A DNA stretch of 64,000 nt from Pelomonas parva (lineage in GTDB: Bacteria; Pseudomonadota; Gammaproteobacteria; Burkholderiales; Burkholderiaceae_C): positions 62,001-126,000 of the forward strand of contig NZ_JBIGHV010000004.1 in the NCBI RefSeq assembly GCF_043555835.1, read 5' to 3'. This document shows, piece after piece, positions 1-8,113 of this stretch. Both the position numbers and the translations under genes were made by a program. How positions within the stretch are numbered: the stretch's first letter is position 1; each line of letters opens with the position of its first letter. Below the pieces are notes generated by a model. That model did no database searches, was not told the DNA's origin, and saw only the letters and a program-made list of their open reading frames with translations.

Positions 1-618
1 CGCGCCCACGCCGAGGGCGAACAGCGCCGCTGCCAGCGTGATCCATTCGGCGCGCTGCTGGATGGCCTGGGCGGCCTCGAACTCCTGCTGGGCCACGCGC
101 ACCTGCAGGCGCTGCAGTTCGCCCAGGCTGGCCGCCACCTGCGGCGCCATCTCGGCCACCTTGCCGTCGTAGAGCGCCCGTGCGGCCTCGGCATCGCCCT
201 TGAGCAGCGCCGCGCGCGCCGGTGCCAGGCCTTGCTGGGCGTAGCTGCTGCGGGCGGCCACGAAGCGGTCGGCCAGCTGCTTTTCTTCCGGCGTCAGTTG
301 GGTCGCCAGGTACAGCTTCAGCAGCTCGTCGATGGCCTTGATGTTGCTGGCCATCTCCTCGGTGTGCCTGGTGATCACCGCCGGCTCGGCCTTGAGCATC
401 ATGTCCGCGAGCAGGAAGCGGTTGCGGATCGTCAGCCGGCTGATGTCGCCCAGCTGGGCCAGCGGCACGGTGCGGTCCTGGTAGACCGTCTCCAGCCCGG
501 CGGCCACCTGGCCCAGGGCGGCCCGCCCCAGCAGCGCCACGGCGGCCAGCAGGCACAGCACGACGCCGAAGGCCAGCCCCAGGCGCGGGCCAATCCTGAT
601 CTGCTTCAACCAATCCAT
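1..618 (-). CDS. Methyl-accepting chemotaxis protein, N-terminal part (runs off the window)
   Basis: The minus-strand reading frame starts at the ATG at 618 and stays open to base 1, giving 206 residues. It begins with a short basic stretch (MDWLKQIRIGPRLG) and a first membrane helix (about residues 12-30). A mostly helical periplasmic segment of about 160 residues with many Ala/Gln/Leu follows, then a second membrane helix just before the window edge. This is the layout of the 4-helix-bundle ligand-sensing domain (4HB_MCP_1) of Tar/Tsr-like receptors common in Burkholderiales. The HAMP and signalling domains would lie outside the window, so the MCP call rests on the sensor half only. Confidence 0.8.
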   Translation of the reverse strand, partial: MDWLKQIRIGPRLGLAFGVVLCLLAAVALLGRAALGQVAAGLETVYQDRTVPLAQLGDISRLTIRNRFLLADMMLKAEPAVITRHTEEMASNIKAIDELLKLYLATQLTPEEKQLADRFVAARSSYAQQGLAPARAALLKGDAEAARALYDGKVAEMAPQVAASLGELQRLQVRVAQQEFEAAQAIQQRAEWITLAAALFALGVGA

Positions 619-779
619 GTTGTTCTCCCATGAAGTGGCGCAACTCTAGGCAGGGCCCGACTGCGCTGTCAAAGAATTTTGTGCGACGCAGCAATGGCCA
701 GGCGGCGAGCACGGCGCGGCGGCACGGGGCGCGCCTCTAGGATTCGGCTTCCGCCAGCCGCGCGAGCCCAAGCCCCCTG

Positions 780-2579
780 ATGAATCCAACCGCCCTGCCC
801 CGCTTCAGCGTCATCGTCGCCAACTACAACCATGCCGCGCTGGTCGGCCGCGCCGTCGACAGCGTGCTGGCGCAGGACTACCCGCCCGGGCTGCGCGAGG
901 TCATCGTCGTCGACGACGGCTCTACCGACGACTCGCGCGAACGGCTACAGGCCTGGGCGGGCTGCGACGACGTGAAGCTGGTGTGCCAGGAGAACCGCGG
1001 CCAGACGGCGGCCTTCGCGGCCGGCCTGGCAGTGGCGACCGGCGACTATGTCTGCCTGCTGGATGCCGACGACCGCTGCCATCCAACCAAGCTCGCCGAG
1101 ATCGCCCGCCACCTCGGCACGCTGCAGGTGGACGGCGACAACCTCTTCCTCTGCCACGACCTCGACATCCTTGACGGCGAAGACGGCGAGCCCATCGCCG
1201 GTGGCTGGTTCGAAGTCATCAACCAGCAGCGCTTCGGGCCGCTGCTGCACATCTCGGCGGCGCATCACTTCTTCCCGTTCGCCGTCACCTCGGGCATGGT
1301 GTTCGGCCGCCTGCTGCTGCAGCGGGTGATGGCGCAAGTGCCGCTCTGGGAGTGGCGCATGGGCTCGGACTTCGTGCTCGGCCACGTGGCCATGATCCTC
1401 ACGGGCGAGGTGCACTACCTGCAACAGCGCCTGGGCGACTACGTGGTGCACGGCAACAACAACCTTGCCAGCATCGAGAACGGGCGCTTTCGCGCCAAGC
1501 CCGTCTGGAATGACCGCGGGCCCAAGCACCTGCGCCTGCTGGAGCTGATCATCGATGCCCAGCCCTTCACGGAGCATCAGCGCGACGACCGCCTGGGCTA
1601 CATCGGCCGGCTGGCCCACGTCCTGCGCGCCGACCCGCTGAGCCGGCGCCACCCGCAGCCGCTGCTGAGCTTCATCGTCGATGCCCAGGGCGCCCCGCCC
1701 GCCTGGGCGCTGGCCACGGCCCAGGCGCTGGCGGCGCTGAGCGGCAGCCACCACGAGGCCGTCTGGGTGGGCGACGCGGCGACGCTGACCGCCCTGCCCG
1801 CCGCCTGCACCGGCCCGCGCGCCGAGACGCCCGACGGCGCCGATGCCTATGCCCGCATGCGCGCCGGCTTCCTCGCGGCACGCGGCGGCTACCTGTGCTT
1901 CCTCGGCGCCGGCGACCGGCCGGACCCGCTCTTCACCGCCAAGCATCTGCGCGCCCACCGCTTCGGCAACCTGCCCATGCTGACGGCCAGCGACCTGCGC
2001 CTCATCGATGCCGACGGCGTGCTGGTGCATCACGGCATCCTCCTGACGGCCAGCGGCTGGGGCGGCGGCACGGTCAACGCCTTTGCCCACGTGCTGCGCG
2101 ACTGGCCGCTGGCGCCGCTGTCGGCGATGGTGCTGCGCCGCACGCCCTTGCTGGCCGCCTTCTTCGCGCTCGACCGCCTGCCGCTGCCGCCGCGCGCCGC
2201 CGGCTGGCTGCTGGCGCATTACCTGCTGCAGATGGGCGGCGCCACGCGCCTGGCCGAGAACCTGATGGACCTGCGCCTGCCGCGCGAGGCGACGCCCAAT
2301 GCGTCCTGGCTGTCGCAGTTCGTCGACCGCGACGGCCCGCTGCCGGCCATCGACCTGGCCGCTGCGGCGGAACAGCTGTTCGCCGCCTATGCCCGCGCGA
2401 GAACGCGGGAACGCATGTTCTTCTCCGACGGCTGGGAGACGCGCTTCCTGCGCTGGCTGCTGCAGTCGGGCGGCGGCGACACGCCCGCACGGCTGGAGCG
2501 CCAGGCCCTGGCCGCCGACGACGCGGCCTGGGGGCAGCGCATGCAGGCCCAGCTGCGCGCGCTGCTCAACCGGCCCTGA
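780..2579 (+). CDS. Family 2 glycosyltransferase
   Basis: 599 residues. The N-terminus has the GT-A/GT2 fold signature: FSVIVANYNHA at residues 8-18, VIVVDDGSTDDS around 41-52, and a DADD metal-binding motif near residue 95. The catalytic domain covers roughly the first 250 residues. The C-terminal 300 residues are Ala/Leu-rich and not assignable; part of that region (LCFLGAGDRPDP around 377) looks like a degenerate second copy of the GT2 motif. No membrane helices are obvious, so it is probably cytoplasmic and transfers a sugar from a nucleotide-sugar donor. The acceptor is unknown. A hairpin terminator follows directly. Confidence 0.85.
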   Translation: MNPTALPRFSVIVANYNHAALVGRAVDSVLAQDYPPGLREVIVVDDGSTDDSRERLQAWAGCDDVKLVCQENRGQTAAFAAGLAVATGDYVCLLDADDRCHPTKLAEIARHLGTLQVDGDNLFLCHDLDILDGEDGEPIAGGWFEVINQQRFGPLLHISAAHHFFPFAVTSGMVFGRLLLQRVMAQVPLWEWRMGSDFVLGHVAMILTGEVHYLQQRLGDYVVHGNNNLASIENGRFRAKPVWNDRGPKHLRLLELIIDAQPFTEHQRDDRLGYIGRLAHVLRADPLSRRHPQPLLSFIVDAQGAPPAWALATAQALAALSGSHHEAVWVGDAATLTALPAACTGPRAETPDGADAYARMRAGFLAARGGYLCFLGAGDRPDPLFTAKHLRAHRFGNLPMLTASDLRLIDADGVLVHHGILLTASGWGGGTVNAFAHVLRDWPLAPLSAMVLRRTPLLAAFFALDRLPLPPRAAGWLLAHYLLQMGGATRLAENLMDLRLPREATPNASWLSQFVDRDGPLPAIDLAAAAEQLFAAYARARTRERMFFSDGWETRFLRWLLQSGGGDTPARLERQALAADDAAWGQRMQAQLRALLNRP

Positions 2580-2583
2580 AAAA

Positions 2584-2607
2584 ACAAGGCGCCCGAGGGC
2601 GCCTTGT
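2584..2607. terminator. Bidirectional hairpin terminator
   Basis: Arms ACAAGGCGCC (2584-2593) and GGCGCCTTGT (2598-2607) are perfect complements around a CGAG loop. The hairpin sits between two convergent genes (glycosyltransferase on plus, PEP-CTERM gene on minus) and has an A-run on one side, so it may serve both. Confidence 0.75.
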
Positions 2608-2628
2608 TCGTTCAGGGGCGAGTGACGA

Positions 2629-3600
2629 TCACTCGCCGTCGCCCTGCTTGCGCTTGCGCCGCGCCAGACCGGCTGCGCCGACCGCCAGGCCCACCAGGGC
2701 CAGGCTGGCCGGCTCCGGCAGGTCACGCGCGTCCACGGCAGTGAGCGCGAAGGCTTGCGGTTCACCGTTCAGCTCGAGCGGGTCGCCGTAGAAGGACGAC
2801 GCGCTACCGGCGAACACCTCACCGTAGCCACAATTCATGCTGCGTGCATCGCCATAGCCAACACCGTCGCCGTAGCCGCAATCGCCGCCGGTGAAGGTGT
2901 AGGTGCCGACGTTGGCCATTGCACTGTTGTCCACCTCGGACAGCACATCGACAAAGTCGCCGGCCGCGACGATGCCGAGGTTCACGCTGTAGTAGGCGCC
3001 GCTCCAGGCGTAGTTGCCGTCGCTGAAGTTGTCGTCGCTGCCGAAGAGGTCGACGCCGCTGCGCGAACCCGTGCTGCCGGTGTCATCGGTCGTGACGATG
3101 GCGGCCGAGCTGAACACCGAGTTCCAGCCCGTGGTGCCGTTCAGGTTCGTCTTGACCGAGGCGGAATACCTGGAGGTCAGGGACTCGCCGCTGTCCAGAG
3201 GGCGATAGTTGGCGTTGGCCGAGATGTTGCCGCCGTAGATGTAGAAGCTCAGCGTGTAGTGCTGGGCCACGCCGGTCGTGTTCGTGAAGCGGTGGGCGAA
3301 CTGCGCATGCGCCGCGCTGTTGCCGACGCCGGCGCTGTTGGAGTTGACCGCATAGGCGCCGCCGACGTTGGCGAACGCGTAGCCATAGGAGCTGCCGGTG
3401 GGGTCGCTGATGGACGATTGGCTGCTGACGTAGCTGCCGTCGCCGGTGGCATACGTGGCGGGCGAGGCTGGGCCGCTGGCAACCGCCGCCATCGAACTGG
3501 CGCCGACGACCGGCGCGGCGTTGGCAACGCCGACCTGGCCCAGCAGAGTGGCCAGCGCGGCAAGGGTGAGCCGGGAAAGACTGGATTGGGGCAAGATCAT
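2629..3600 (-). CDS. PEP-CTERM sorted secreted protein
   Basis: 323 residues. The N-terminus is a Sec signal peptide ending near GVANAA (about residue 29). The C-terminus has the exosortase signal: LPEPASLALVGLAVG, a hydrophobic helix, then an RRKRKQ basic tail. Between them is a Gly/Ser/Tyr/Asn-rich beta-type sequence with a GYGDGVGYGD stretch. PEP-CTERM proteins are exported by Sec, cut by an exosortase (EpsH/XrtA type, not in this window) and usually end up in the extracellular polysaccharide matrix. No enzymatic domain is recognisable. The start ATG has an AAGGAG ribosome site a few bases upstream. The call is from the sorting signal; the biological role is unknown. Confidence 0.85.
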   Translation of the reverse strand: MILPQSSLSRLTLAALATLLGQVGVANAAPVVGASSMAAVASGPASPATYATGDGSYVSSQSSISDPTGSSYGYAFANVGGAYAVNSNSAGVGNSAAHAQFAHRFTNTTGVAQHYTLSFYIYGGNISANANYRPLDSGESLTSRYSASVKTNLNGTTGWNSVFSSAAIVTTDDTGSTGSRSGVDLFGSDDNFSDGNYAWSGAYYSVNLGIVAAGDFVDVLSEVDNSAMANVGTYTFTGGDCGYGDGVGYGDARSMNCGYGEVFAGSASSFYGDPLELNGEPQAFALTAVDARDLPEPASLALVGLAVGAAGLARRKRKQGDGE

Positions 3601-3753
3601 GTTCAGGTGCTCCTTCTTGGTTGTTTTGCGAAACGATGAACGCCTCGCACCCGCAAGCTCCGGGCCAGCAGAAAATTTCCAATGCCCACAGCCATTTAGC
3701 TTGCAGACCTCACCCCCCTAATTCGTTTTTTGTAAAGCTTCTCGACACCGCCT

Positions 3754-4959
3754 ATGCCCCGCATCTTGATGGTCTGGGAGATGGGGGCCAACATGGGCCA
3801 CATCGACCGCCTGCTGCTGACCGCCCGTGCGCTGCGTTCACGAGGGCACGACGTGAGCTTCGTGCTGCGCGACCTGTCGCGTGCCCACGCACGCATCGCC
3901 GCCGAGGGTTTCGCGATGGGCCAGGCGCCCGTCTGGCTGCCGCAGCTTGCCAACCCACCCCGGCTCCACAACTACACCAGCGTGCTGGCCGCCGCCGGCT
4001 GGCTGGACGCCCCCGGGCTGGCCGGCCTGATCGGCGGCTGGCGGCGCTGGTACGACCTGCTGCAGCCCGACGTGCTGATCTGCGACCACGCGCCCACCGC
4101 CCTGCTGGCGTCCCGGGGCTCGGACATGACCGTCTGGACCATCGGCACCAGCTTCGAGGTGCCGCCGCGCGGCGAGCACTTCCCGCCCATGGCGCACTGG
4201 GACCCCGCCGCCGCCGGGCGCAGTGCCGCCGATGACGCGCTGCTGCTGCCGGTGGCCAACCAGGCGCTGGCGCTGCTGGGCCTGGCGCCCTTGCGCCGCC
4301 TGATCGACCTCTTCGACGGCTGCCACCAGGCCATCGCGTCCATCCCCGAGCTGTCGCACTACGGCGGCTATGGCGCCGACATGCCGTTCTGCGGCCCGAC
4401 CTACGTCGGCGACAGCGGCGCCCAGCCCGTCTGGCCCGGCGGCAAGGGCGCGCAGGTGTTTGCCTACCTGAGCCCCACCCACCCCGAATTCGCGCGGCTC
4501 ATGCAGGCGCTGCGCGAACTGGGCGTGCGCGCACTGGTCCACGCCAAGGGCCTGTCCCCCGAGGCCGCGCAGCGCCTGGCCGGGCCGCAGATGCGCTTCG
4601 AGGCGCAGCCCGTCAAGCTGGACGCAGCCCTGGCCGAGGCAGACCTGGTCGTCTCCCACGGCGGCCTGGGCACGGCCACTGCGGCGCTGCTGGCCGGCAA
4701 GCCGCAGCTCGCAGTGGCCAACCACATGGAGCAGTTGATGACCGGCCGGCGGCTCGGCACCCAGGGCCTGGGCATCGCCGTGCCGCCCGGCGCCCCCAAC
4801 CCCGACTGGCGCCGGCTGATGAGCCAGCTGCTGGAGGATGGCCGCTTCACCGCCGCCGCGCGCGCCGTGGCCGAGCGCCATCGCGGCGAAAGCGCGGCAG
4901 GCACGGCAGAACGCCTGGCCGACCGCGTCGAGGCGTCACTGGGCGAAGCGCGTCATTGA
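3754..4959 (+). CDS. GT1/UDP-glycosyltransferase-like protein (GT-B fold)
   Basis: 401 residues. The N-terminal half starts MPRILMVWEMGANMGHIDR, the Rossmann start with the conserved Gly-His of GT-B enzymes such as YjiC/MGT. The C-terminal half holds the donor-binding signature VVSHGGLGTATAALLAG (about residues 299-315), followed by a short HMEQ segment matching the nucleotide-sugar contact region. There is no signal peptide or membrane helix, so it is likely a cytosolic glycosyltransferase acting on a lipid or small-molecule acceptor. It is divergent from the PEP-CTERM gene across a 153-bp gap. The substrate cannot be deduced. Confidence 0.8.
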   Translation: MPRILMVWEMGANMGHIDRLLLTARALRSRGHDVSFVLRDLSRAHARIAAEGFAMGQAPVWLPQLANPPRLHNYTSVLAAAGWLDAPGLAGLIGGWRRWYDLLQPDVLICDHAPTALLASRGSDMTVWTIGTSFEVPPRGEHFPPMAHWDPAAAGRSAADDALLLPVANQALALLGLAPLRRLIDLFDGCHQAIASIPELSHYGGYGADMPFCGPTYVGDSGAQPVWPGGKGAQVFAYLSPTHPEFARLMQALRELGVRALVHAKGLSPEAAQRLAGPQMRFEAQPVKLDAALAEADLVVSHGGLGTATAALLAGKPQLAVANHMEQLMTGRRLGTQGLGIAVPPGAPNPDWRRLMSQLLEDGRFTAAARAVAERHRGESAAGTAERLADRVEASLGEARH

Positions 4960-5052
4960 TCCCGGCCATCGTCCCGGCCTGAACGTCGGCTTGTCCTACC
5001 TGCGACGGGCAAGCTGGCACTCACCATGCGGCTTCAACTACCGACATGAGCC

Positions 5053-5250
5053 ATGACCGACCCGCGCAACGTTGCCCACGACAAGAAGGTGCATCAGCAG
5101 AAGAAGCACCGGGGCGAGGAAGTGGCGCCCGGCGCCGACCACACCCCCCAACCCGGCAAGAAGACCCACATGGAGAGCCACGCTTCCGACATCCCCAAGC
5201 CTCCCGACGAGGCTGCGCCGATGCCGACTGAAGAGAAGCCGCTGACTTGA
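5053..5250 (+). CDS. Small hydrophilic protein of unknown function
   Basis: 65 residues, very rich in Lys, Glu, Pro and His (for example KKVHQQKKHRGEE), with no hydrophobic segment. An ATG at 5046 opens a different frame, so the start here is 5053. GC content and codon use match the chromosomal surroundings rather than the integron region that follows. The sequence looks intrinsically disordered. It could be a small stress-related protein, but nothing in it proves a function. Confidence 0.5.
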   Translation: MTDPRNVAHDKKVHQQKKHRGEEVAPGADHTPQPGKKTHMESHASDIPKPPDEAAPMPTEEKPLT

Positions 5251-5300
5251 CTCCTTTGCGCCATGCGGGCACGACGTGCTCGATGCCATGAACCCAGCCA

Positions 5301-5774
5301 CTAGCCAAACTCCTGGTGCTGAGGCAGGTCATCGGTGATCGTGAACCATGGCGCCTTGGACCCCACAAAGATGTGCGCCGTGGGGCGGATGGTTGGCGCA
5401 TCGACAAGCGTGCCCAGGGTGACGTGCACGAACTGGCCTTCTCGAACCACCGAGTACAGCAGCGACCCACAGGTCTTGCAGTGAGCGTCATGGGCGTCGG
5501 CCTGCCCGAAGACCGACAGGCGCTCCTTGCCCTTTGTGACGCGGAACTTGCTGCGCTCAATGCCTGCGAATGGCTTGAAGGCCGACCCTGTGGCGCGGCG
5601 GCAGTTGGCGCAGTGGCAGTTCTGGGCGTAAACGAACGCGTCGACGACGGCGTACTGAACCTCGCCACACAGGCAACTGCCACCAAGCGTTTGAGAGTTA
5701 TCGCCGGCGTTGGACTTGTTCACTTGATGGTCCCGGTTGACACGGCGGCCATTCCTGGCGCCGAAGGTTTGCAC
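5301..5774 (-). CDS. GFA/CENP-V family zinc protein
   Basis: Up to 157 residues from a GTG at 5774. A second GTG at 5723 would give a more typical short lead before GGSCLCGEVQ. Zinc-binding cysteines follow the family pattern: CLCG near residue 35, CHCANCRR near 55, and CKTCGS near 98. The family (named after glutathione-dependent formaldehyde-activating enzyme, Gfa) contains many uncharacterised small zinc proteins, and true formaldehyde activity is rare. It lies last in the minus-strand array, a frequent kind of integron-cassette cargo, but no clear attC was found on either side. Confidence 0.75.
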   Translation of the reverse strand: MQTFGARNGRRVNRDHQVNKSNAGDNSQTLGGSCLCGEVQYAVVDAFVYAQNCHCANCRRATGSAFKPFAGIERSKFRVTKGKERLSVFGQADAHDAHCKTCGSLLYSVVREGQFVHVTLGTLVDAPTIRPTAHIFVGSKAPWFTITDDLPQHQEFG

Positions 5775-5844
5775 TGAGCCAAGCCGCCGGGCGGCGGGCC
5801 GTACTGGCGTCTTCTCACGAGATGGGCTGCCGCCTTCGGCGCGG

Positions 5845-6243
5845 CTATGGTTGTCCGATCTGCTGCGCCACCTCCCAGCTGTGCCCTGCGGGATCGACGA
5901 AGTTGGCAGTTCTCATGCCCCATGGCCTGTCCCTCGGGCCTGTGAGAATCGCGACGCCCTGACTGCCAAGCCGGGCGCACACGGCGTCGACATCCGCCAC
6001 CCAGATGCTGATCTGGAAACGCGAGCCCGCTTCTCTTGGGGCGACTGAGCCCGGCGCGACGATCTCGGCGGCGCTCTCCACCTTCAGCAGGTTCACCAGC
6101 AAGTTCTCGAACTTCGCCACCGCCGAGTTCCCGTCCTCGAACACGATGGGCACCTGGAACACCCGGGCATAGAAGTCCTTCGCGGCCGGCAGGTCCTCCA
6201 CGAAGAGGCTGATGGCGCTGAGGGTGTCGGTTGCGTTCGTCAT
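5845..6243 (-). CDS. VOC (glyoxalase/bleomycin-resistance) family protein
   Basis: 132 residues from the ATG at 6243. Upstream in-frame codons to 6297 lack a ribosome site. Two beta-alpha-beta-beta-beta halves are visible: ISLFVEDLPAAKDFYARVF at the start, and FQISIWVADVDAVCARL followed by ANFVDPAGHSWEVAQ at the end. VOC proteins bind a divalent metal and act as lyases, dioxygenases or antibiotic-binding proteins; the substrate here is unknown. It belongs to the minus-strand small-gene array beside the integron integrase remnant and is a type of gene often found in cassettes. Confidence 0.8.
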   Translation of the reverse strand: MTNATDTLSAISLFVEDLPAAKDFYARVFQVPIVFEDGNSAVAKFENLLVNLLKVESAAEIVAPGSVAPREAGSRFQISIWVADVDAVCARLGSQGVAILTGPRDRPWGMRTANFVDPAGHSWEVAQQIGQP

Positions 6244-6331
6244 GGGATGTCCTTCTGCAGCGTGGGCATGAAGGCACGACGAACGAAGCCACGTCAAATC
6301 GACAGCTTGCGCCGGGGTGCGGCGTCGCTGG

Positions 6332-6769
6332 CTACCGCTCGCAGAGATCCTTGAGGCGCGCCAGGGCCTTGGGATAGGTGTCGAGCATGTACTGCTCGTA
6401 CTCGGGAACCGTGTCCAGCGTCACTGTCACGCGGCATCCGCCCGGAACATCGACGAAGCGGTAGTTCTCGTGTGCCGGCGCCCACGCCCGGACCTTCTCG
6501 CTCGTGGTGTCCTCGACACCGTCTACTATCATGCCGATGTGGCGGATCGACACATACTCGTTGGGCGTGTTCTCAGCAATGACTGCCGACATCCCGTCGC
6601 CAGACGGCGCGAGGAACTGGATCTTGGCGCCCTTGCCCCAGGAGCCGACGAAGTAGGACCCCTCACAGAATGGCGCTGTCCAAGCCTTGTAGCTCTGTGC
6701 ACCAAGCATGTTGGCCCAAGCGACTGCTCGCGGCGCGTTGATACCGATCTCGAACGTCAGTGTCTTCAT
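6332..6769 (-). CDS. SRPBCC/AHSA1-like domain protein
   Basis: 145 residues from the ATG at 6769 (MKTLTFEIGINAPRAVAW). The short N-terminal strand, the WGKGAKIQFLAP segment and the long C-terminal helix ending ALARLKDLCER fit the START/SRPBCC hydrophobic-pocket fold (activator-of-Hsp90 homologue type). These proteins bind hydrophobic ligands, and no catalytic residues can be assigned. A core-like GTTGAGC (minus strand) at 6807-6813, 38 bp upstream of the start, could be the leading edge of a cassette. Confidence 0.7.
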   Translation of the reverse strand: MKTLTFEIGINAPRAVAWANMLGAQSYKAWTAPFCEGSYFVGSWGKGAKIQFLAPSGDGMSAVIAENTPNEYVSIRHIGMIVDGVEDTTSEKVRAWAPAHENYRFVDVPGGCRVTVTLDTVPEYEQYMLDTYPKALARLKDLCER

Positions 6770-6806
6770 GATCGACTCCTGCAATGCCCAAAAGGCAGTC
6801 TCGGGC

Positions 6807-6846
6807 GCTCAACTTCTCGACGGACGCCTGAACTGAGAATTGATTT
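6807..6846 (-). repeat. Possible degenerate attC site
   Basis: On the minus strand a right-hand core GTTGAGC (6813-6807) fits GTTRRRY. Just upstream, TCAATTCTC pairs with GAGAAGTTGA with one bulged G, resembling the extrahelical base of attC stems. The left-hand core is poor (AATCAAT instead of RYYYAAC), so this is a candidate only. Confidence 0.35.
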
Positions 6847-6951
6847 GACGCGAAACGTCCGAGCCGGCGCGGATGCGGGCCGGGAACTCCAAGCCGACCT
6901 GTCACAGATGACCGGGAAAGGCTTGTGAAGCCTGGACTGCCCTGGGATTCT

Positions 6952-7395
6952 CTACGCGCGAGTGTCAATGCCAACCGCGTGGCCCTGCGAACGTGACATG
7001 GCCAGTAGAGCGGCCTCCAACATCTTGGTTGAAGTGATGTCGCCGCGAGACTGCGCGCCATCGATTCCCGCGCGAACTCTCTCTACGAAGTTGATTCTCT
7101 CCGGATCGGTGGCCGCGTGACTTTCACCGATGCCTCCTGCTACTGGCACCTTCATTGTCATCGCCATGAATGGCCTGCTCTCGTCGAGCGACATCTTGCC
7201 GCCGCGAATCTGCTCGTTGAGCCAGCTTCGCATGTCTTGTCTTGTCATGCTGCCGAAGTCGGCCCTTCTGACGCCTTGTTCATCCGCTGCCATGGGGCTT
7301 TGCCCGAATTCGGCTGAGGCCGACACCGTGGCAGTTGTGCCAATTCTTGTTCTCTGAACAGAGTAGATCTCAGTCGTAGCTGGTCCAACTCTCAT
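6952..7395 (-). CDS. Hypothetical protein, likely cassette-encoded
   Basis: 147 residues with a strong GGAAGGAG ribosome site 7 bases before the ATG at 7395, which supports translation. No family is recognised. The N-terminal third is Thr/Ser/Ala-rich. The middle has FGSMTRQDMRSWLNEQIR, and the C-terminal half contains charged helices (ERINFVERVRAGIDGAQ, MLEAALLAMSRSQ). There is no signal peptide or membrane helix. The 200-bp leader between the attC at 7595 and the start codon is unusually long for a cassette and may carry a promoter, or a lost gene. Confidence 0.55.
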   Translation of the reverse strand: MRVGPATTEIYSVQRTRIGTTATVSASAEFGQSPMAADEQGVRRADFGSMTRQDMRSWLNEQIRGGKMSLDESRPFMAMTMKVPVAGGIGESHAATDPERINFVERVRAGIDGAQSRGDITSTKMLEAALLAMSRSQGHAVGIDTRA

Positions 7396-7594
7396 GCTGT
7401 TCTCTCCTTCCCTGCCGAAATGAGGATTCCTCCGTCATTGGAGACGTTTCGCTCAGCCGTGCGCGGACGCAGATTCTTGCCCCACTGTTCGACAGTAGTG
7501 CTGCGAGAAGCGGGGAAGAAGGGCAAGTCTTCTCGTGAAAGAACCCGCCCAGGCGCCCTACGTTTGCCGATCACCGTCAGAGGTGGCTTCTGCG

Positions 7595-7651
7595 GCCGAA
7601 CGTGAAAGGTCAGCGGGCGGCGAAGCCGTCCGCTGCAGCAAAAGGTTGAAC
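7595..7651 (-). repeat. attC recombination site (57 bp)
   Basis: On the minus strand it starts with GTTCAAC (7651-7645), a perfect RYYYAAC core, and ends with GTTCGGC (7601-7595), one mismatch from GTTRRRY. Between them lies a near-perfect inverted repeat: GCAGCGGACGGC, a short TTC tip, then GCCGCCCGCTG. The length and the folded-hairpin layout are those of short integron attC sites. It lies 28 bp downstream of the stop codon of the 119-residue gene, exactly where a cassette attC belongs. Confidence 0.85.
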
Positions 7652-7678
7652 CGCACCGTTCGATCGAACCACAACGAC

Positions 7679-8038
7679 TCAGCCAACAGAGCTGCCCTCC
7701 ACAGCCCGCTCCGTGCTGCACATCGCGCAGTATCTTGCCTGCGGCGTCCGGAGCGGCTTCCCACATTCTCGGCAAGGCGGTCCATAAATACTGACCCGGT
7801 GATGGAACAAGGCATTGGGGTTCGCTTCCTTGAATCCGGTGATTCGCTCGTAGGCAGTCAAAGCCTCTTGGCCAAAGCCCTTTGTGCTGGCTTCGGCAAG
7901 GGAGCATTGATGCATCTCTCGGTATGCCTTGATCTGCGTGACCGCATTCGCAAGCGAAGGAGCGACCTGCTCCCACTCGTCCTCGGTCAGCATCGGAAGA
8001 TCCATTCGACAGCGCCAGCAGTAGATCGTTCGCGGCAT
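7679..8038 (-). CDS. Hypothetical zinc-ribbon-like cassette protein
   Basis: 119 residues. The start ATG (8038) lies 6 bases inside the preceding attC border, and the stop lies 28 bases before the next attC, so this is a complete gene cassette. Three CxxC pairs stand out: one at residues 7-10 (YCWRCR) and two near the C-terminus (CRECGKP and YCAMCS), suggesting metal binding. The middle is helical (ANAVTQIKAYREMHQ, EALTAYERITGFKE). It looks like a small soluble zinc protein, possibly nucleic-acid or protein binding. No family name can be given with confidence. Confidence 0.65.
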   Translation of the reverse strand: MPRTIYCWRCRMDLPMLTEDEWEQVAPSLANAVTQIKAYREMHQCSLAEASTKGFGQEALTAYERITGFKEANPNALFHHRVSIYGPPCRECGKPLRTPQARYCAMCSTERAVEGSSVG

Positions 8039-8043
8039 GTGCG

Positions 8044-8112
8044 GTTCAACGTTGGAATTCAGCCGATCAGCCAGCGGAGCTGGCGCAGGTCGGCTGCAAT
8101 GACCGGTTGAGC
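8044..8112 (-). repeat. attC recombination site (69 bp)
   Basis: Minus-strand order: GCTCAAC (8112-8106, matches RYYYAAC), then GCAGCCGACC and, after a short inner hairpin (CCAGCTCCGCTGG), GATCGGCTG, then GTTGAAC (8050-8044, matches GTTRRRY). The outer arms CATTGCAGCCGA and TCGGCTGAATTCC pair imperfectly, as expected. It fills the whole 75-bp space between two cassette genes, with its left core almost touching the upstream stop codon. Confidence 0.9.
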
Positions 8113-8113
8113 G

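Noticed and set aside
945..2765. A 606-residue minus-strand open frame opposite the first glycosyltransferase
   Set aside because: Gln/Ala/Arg-rich shadow; the plus strand carries the GT2 motifs.
5775..5844. attC site between the GFA and VOC genes
   Set aside because: GC-rich arms could fold, but no RYYYAAC or GTTRRRY core was found at suitable distance.
6244..6331. attC site between the VOC and SRPBCC genes
   Set aside because: Short arms AGCCA/TGGCT and GCCG/CGGC can pair, but neither core consensus is present, so no attC is claimed here.
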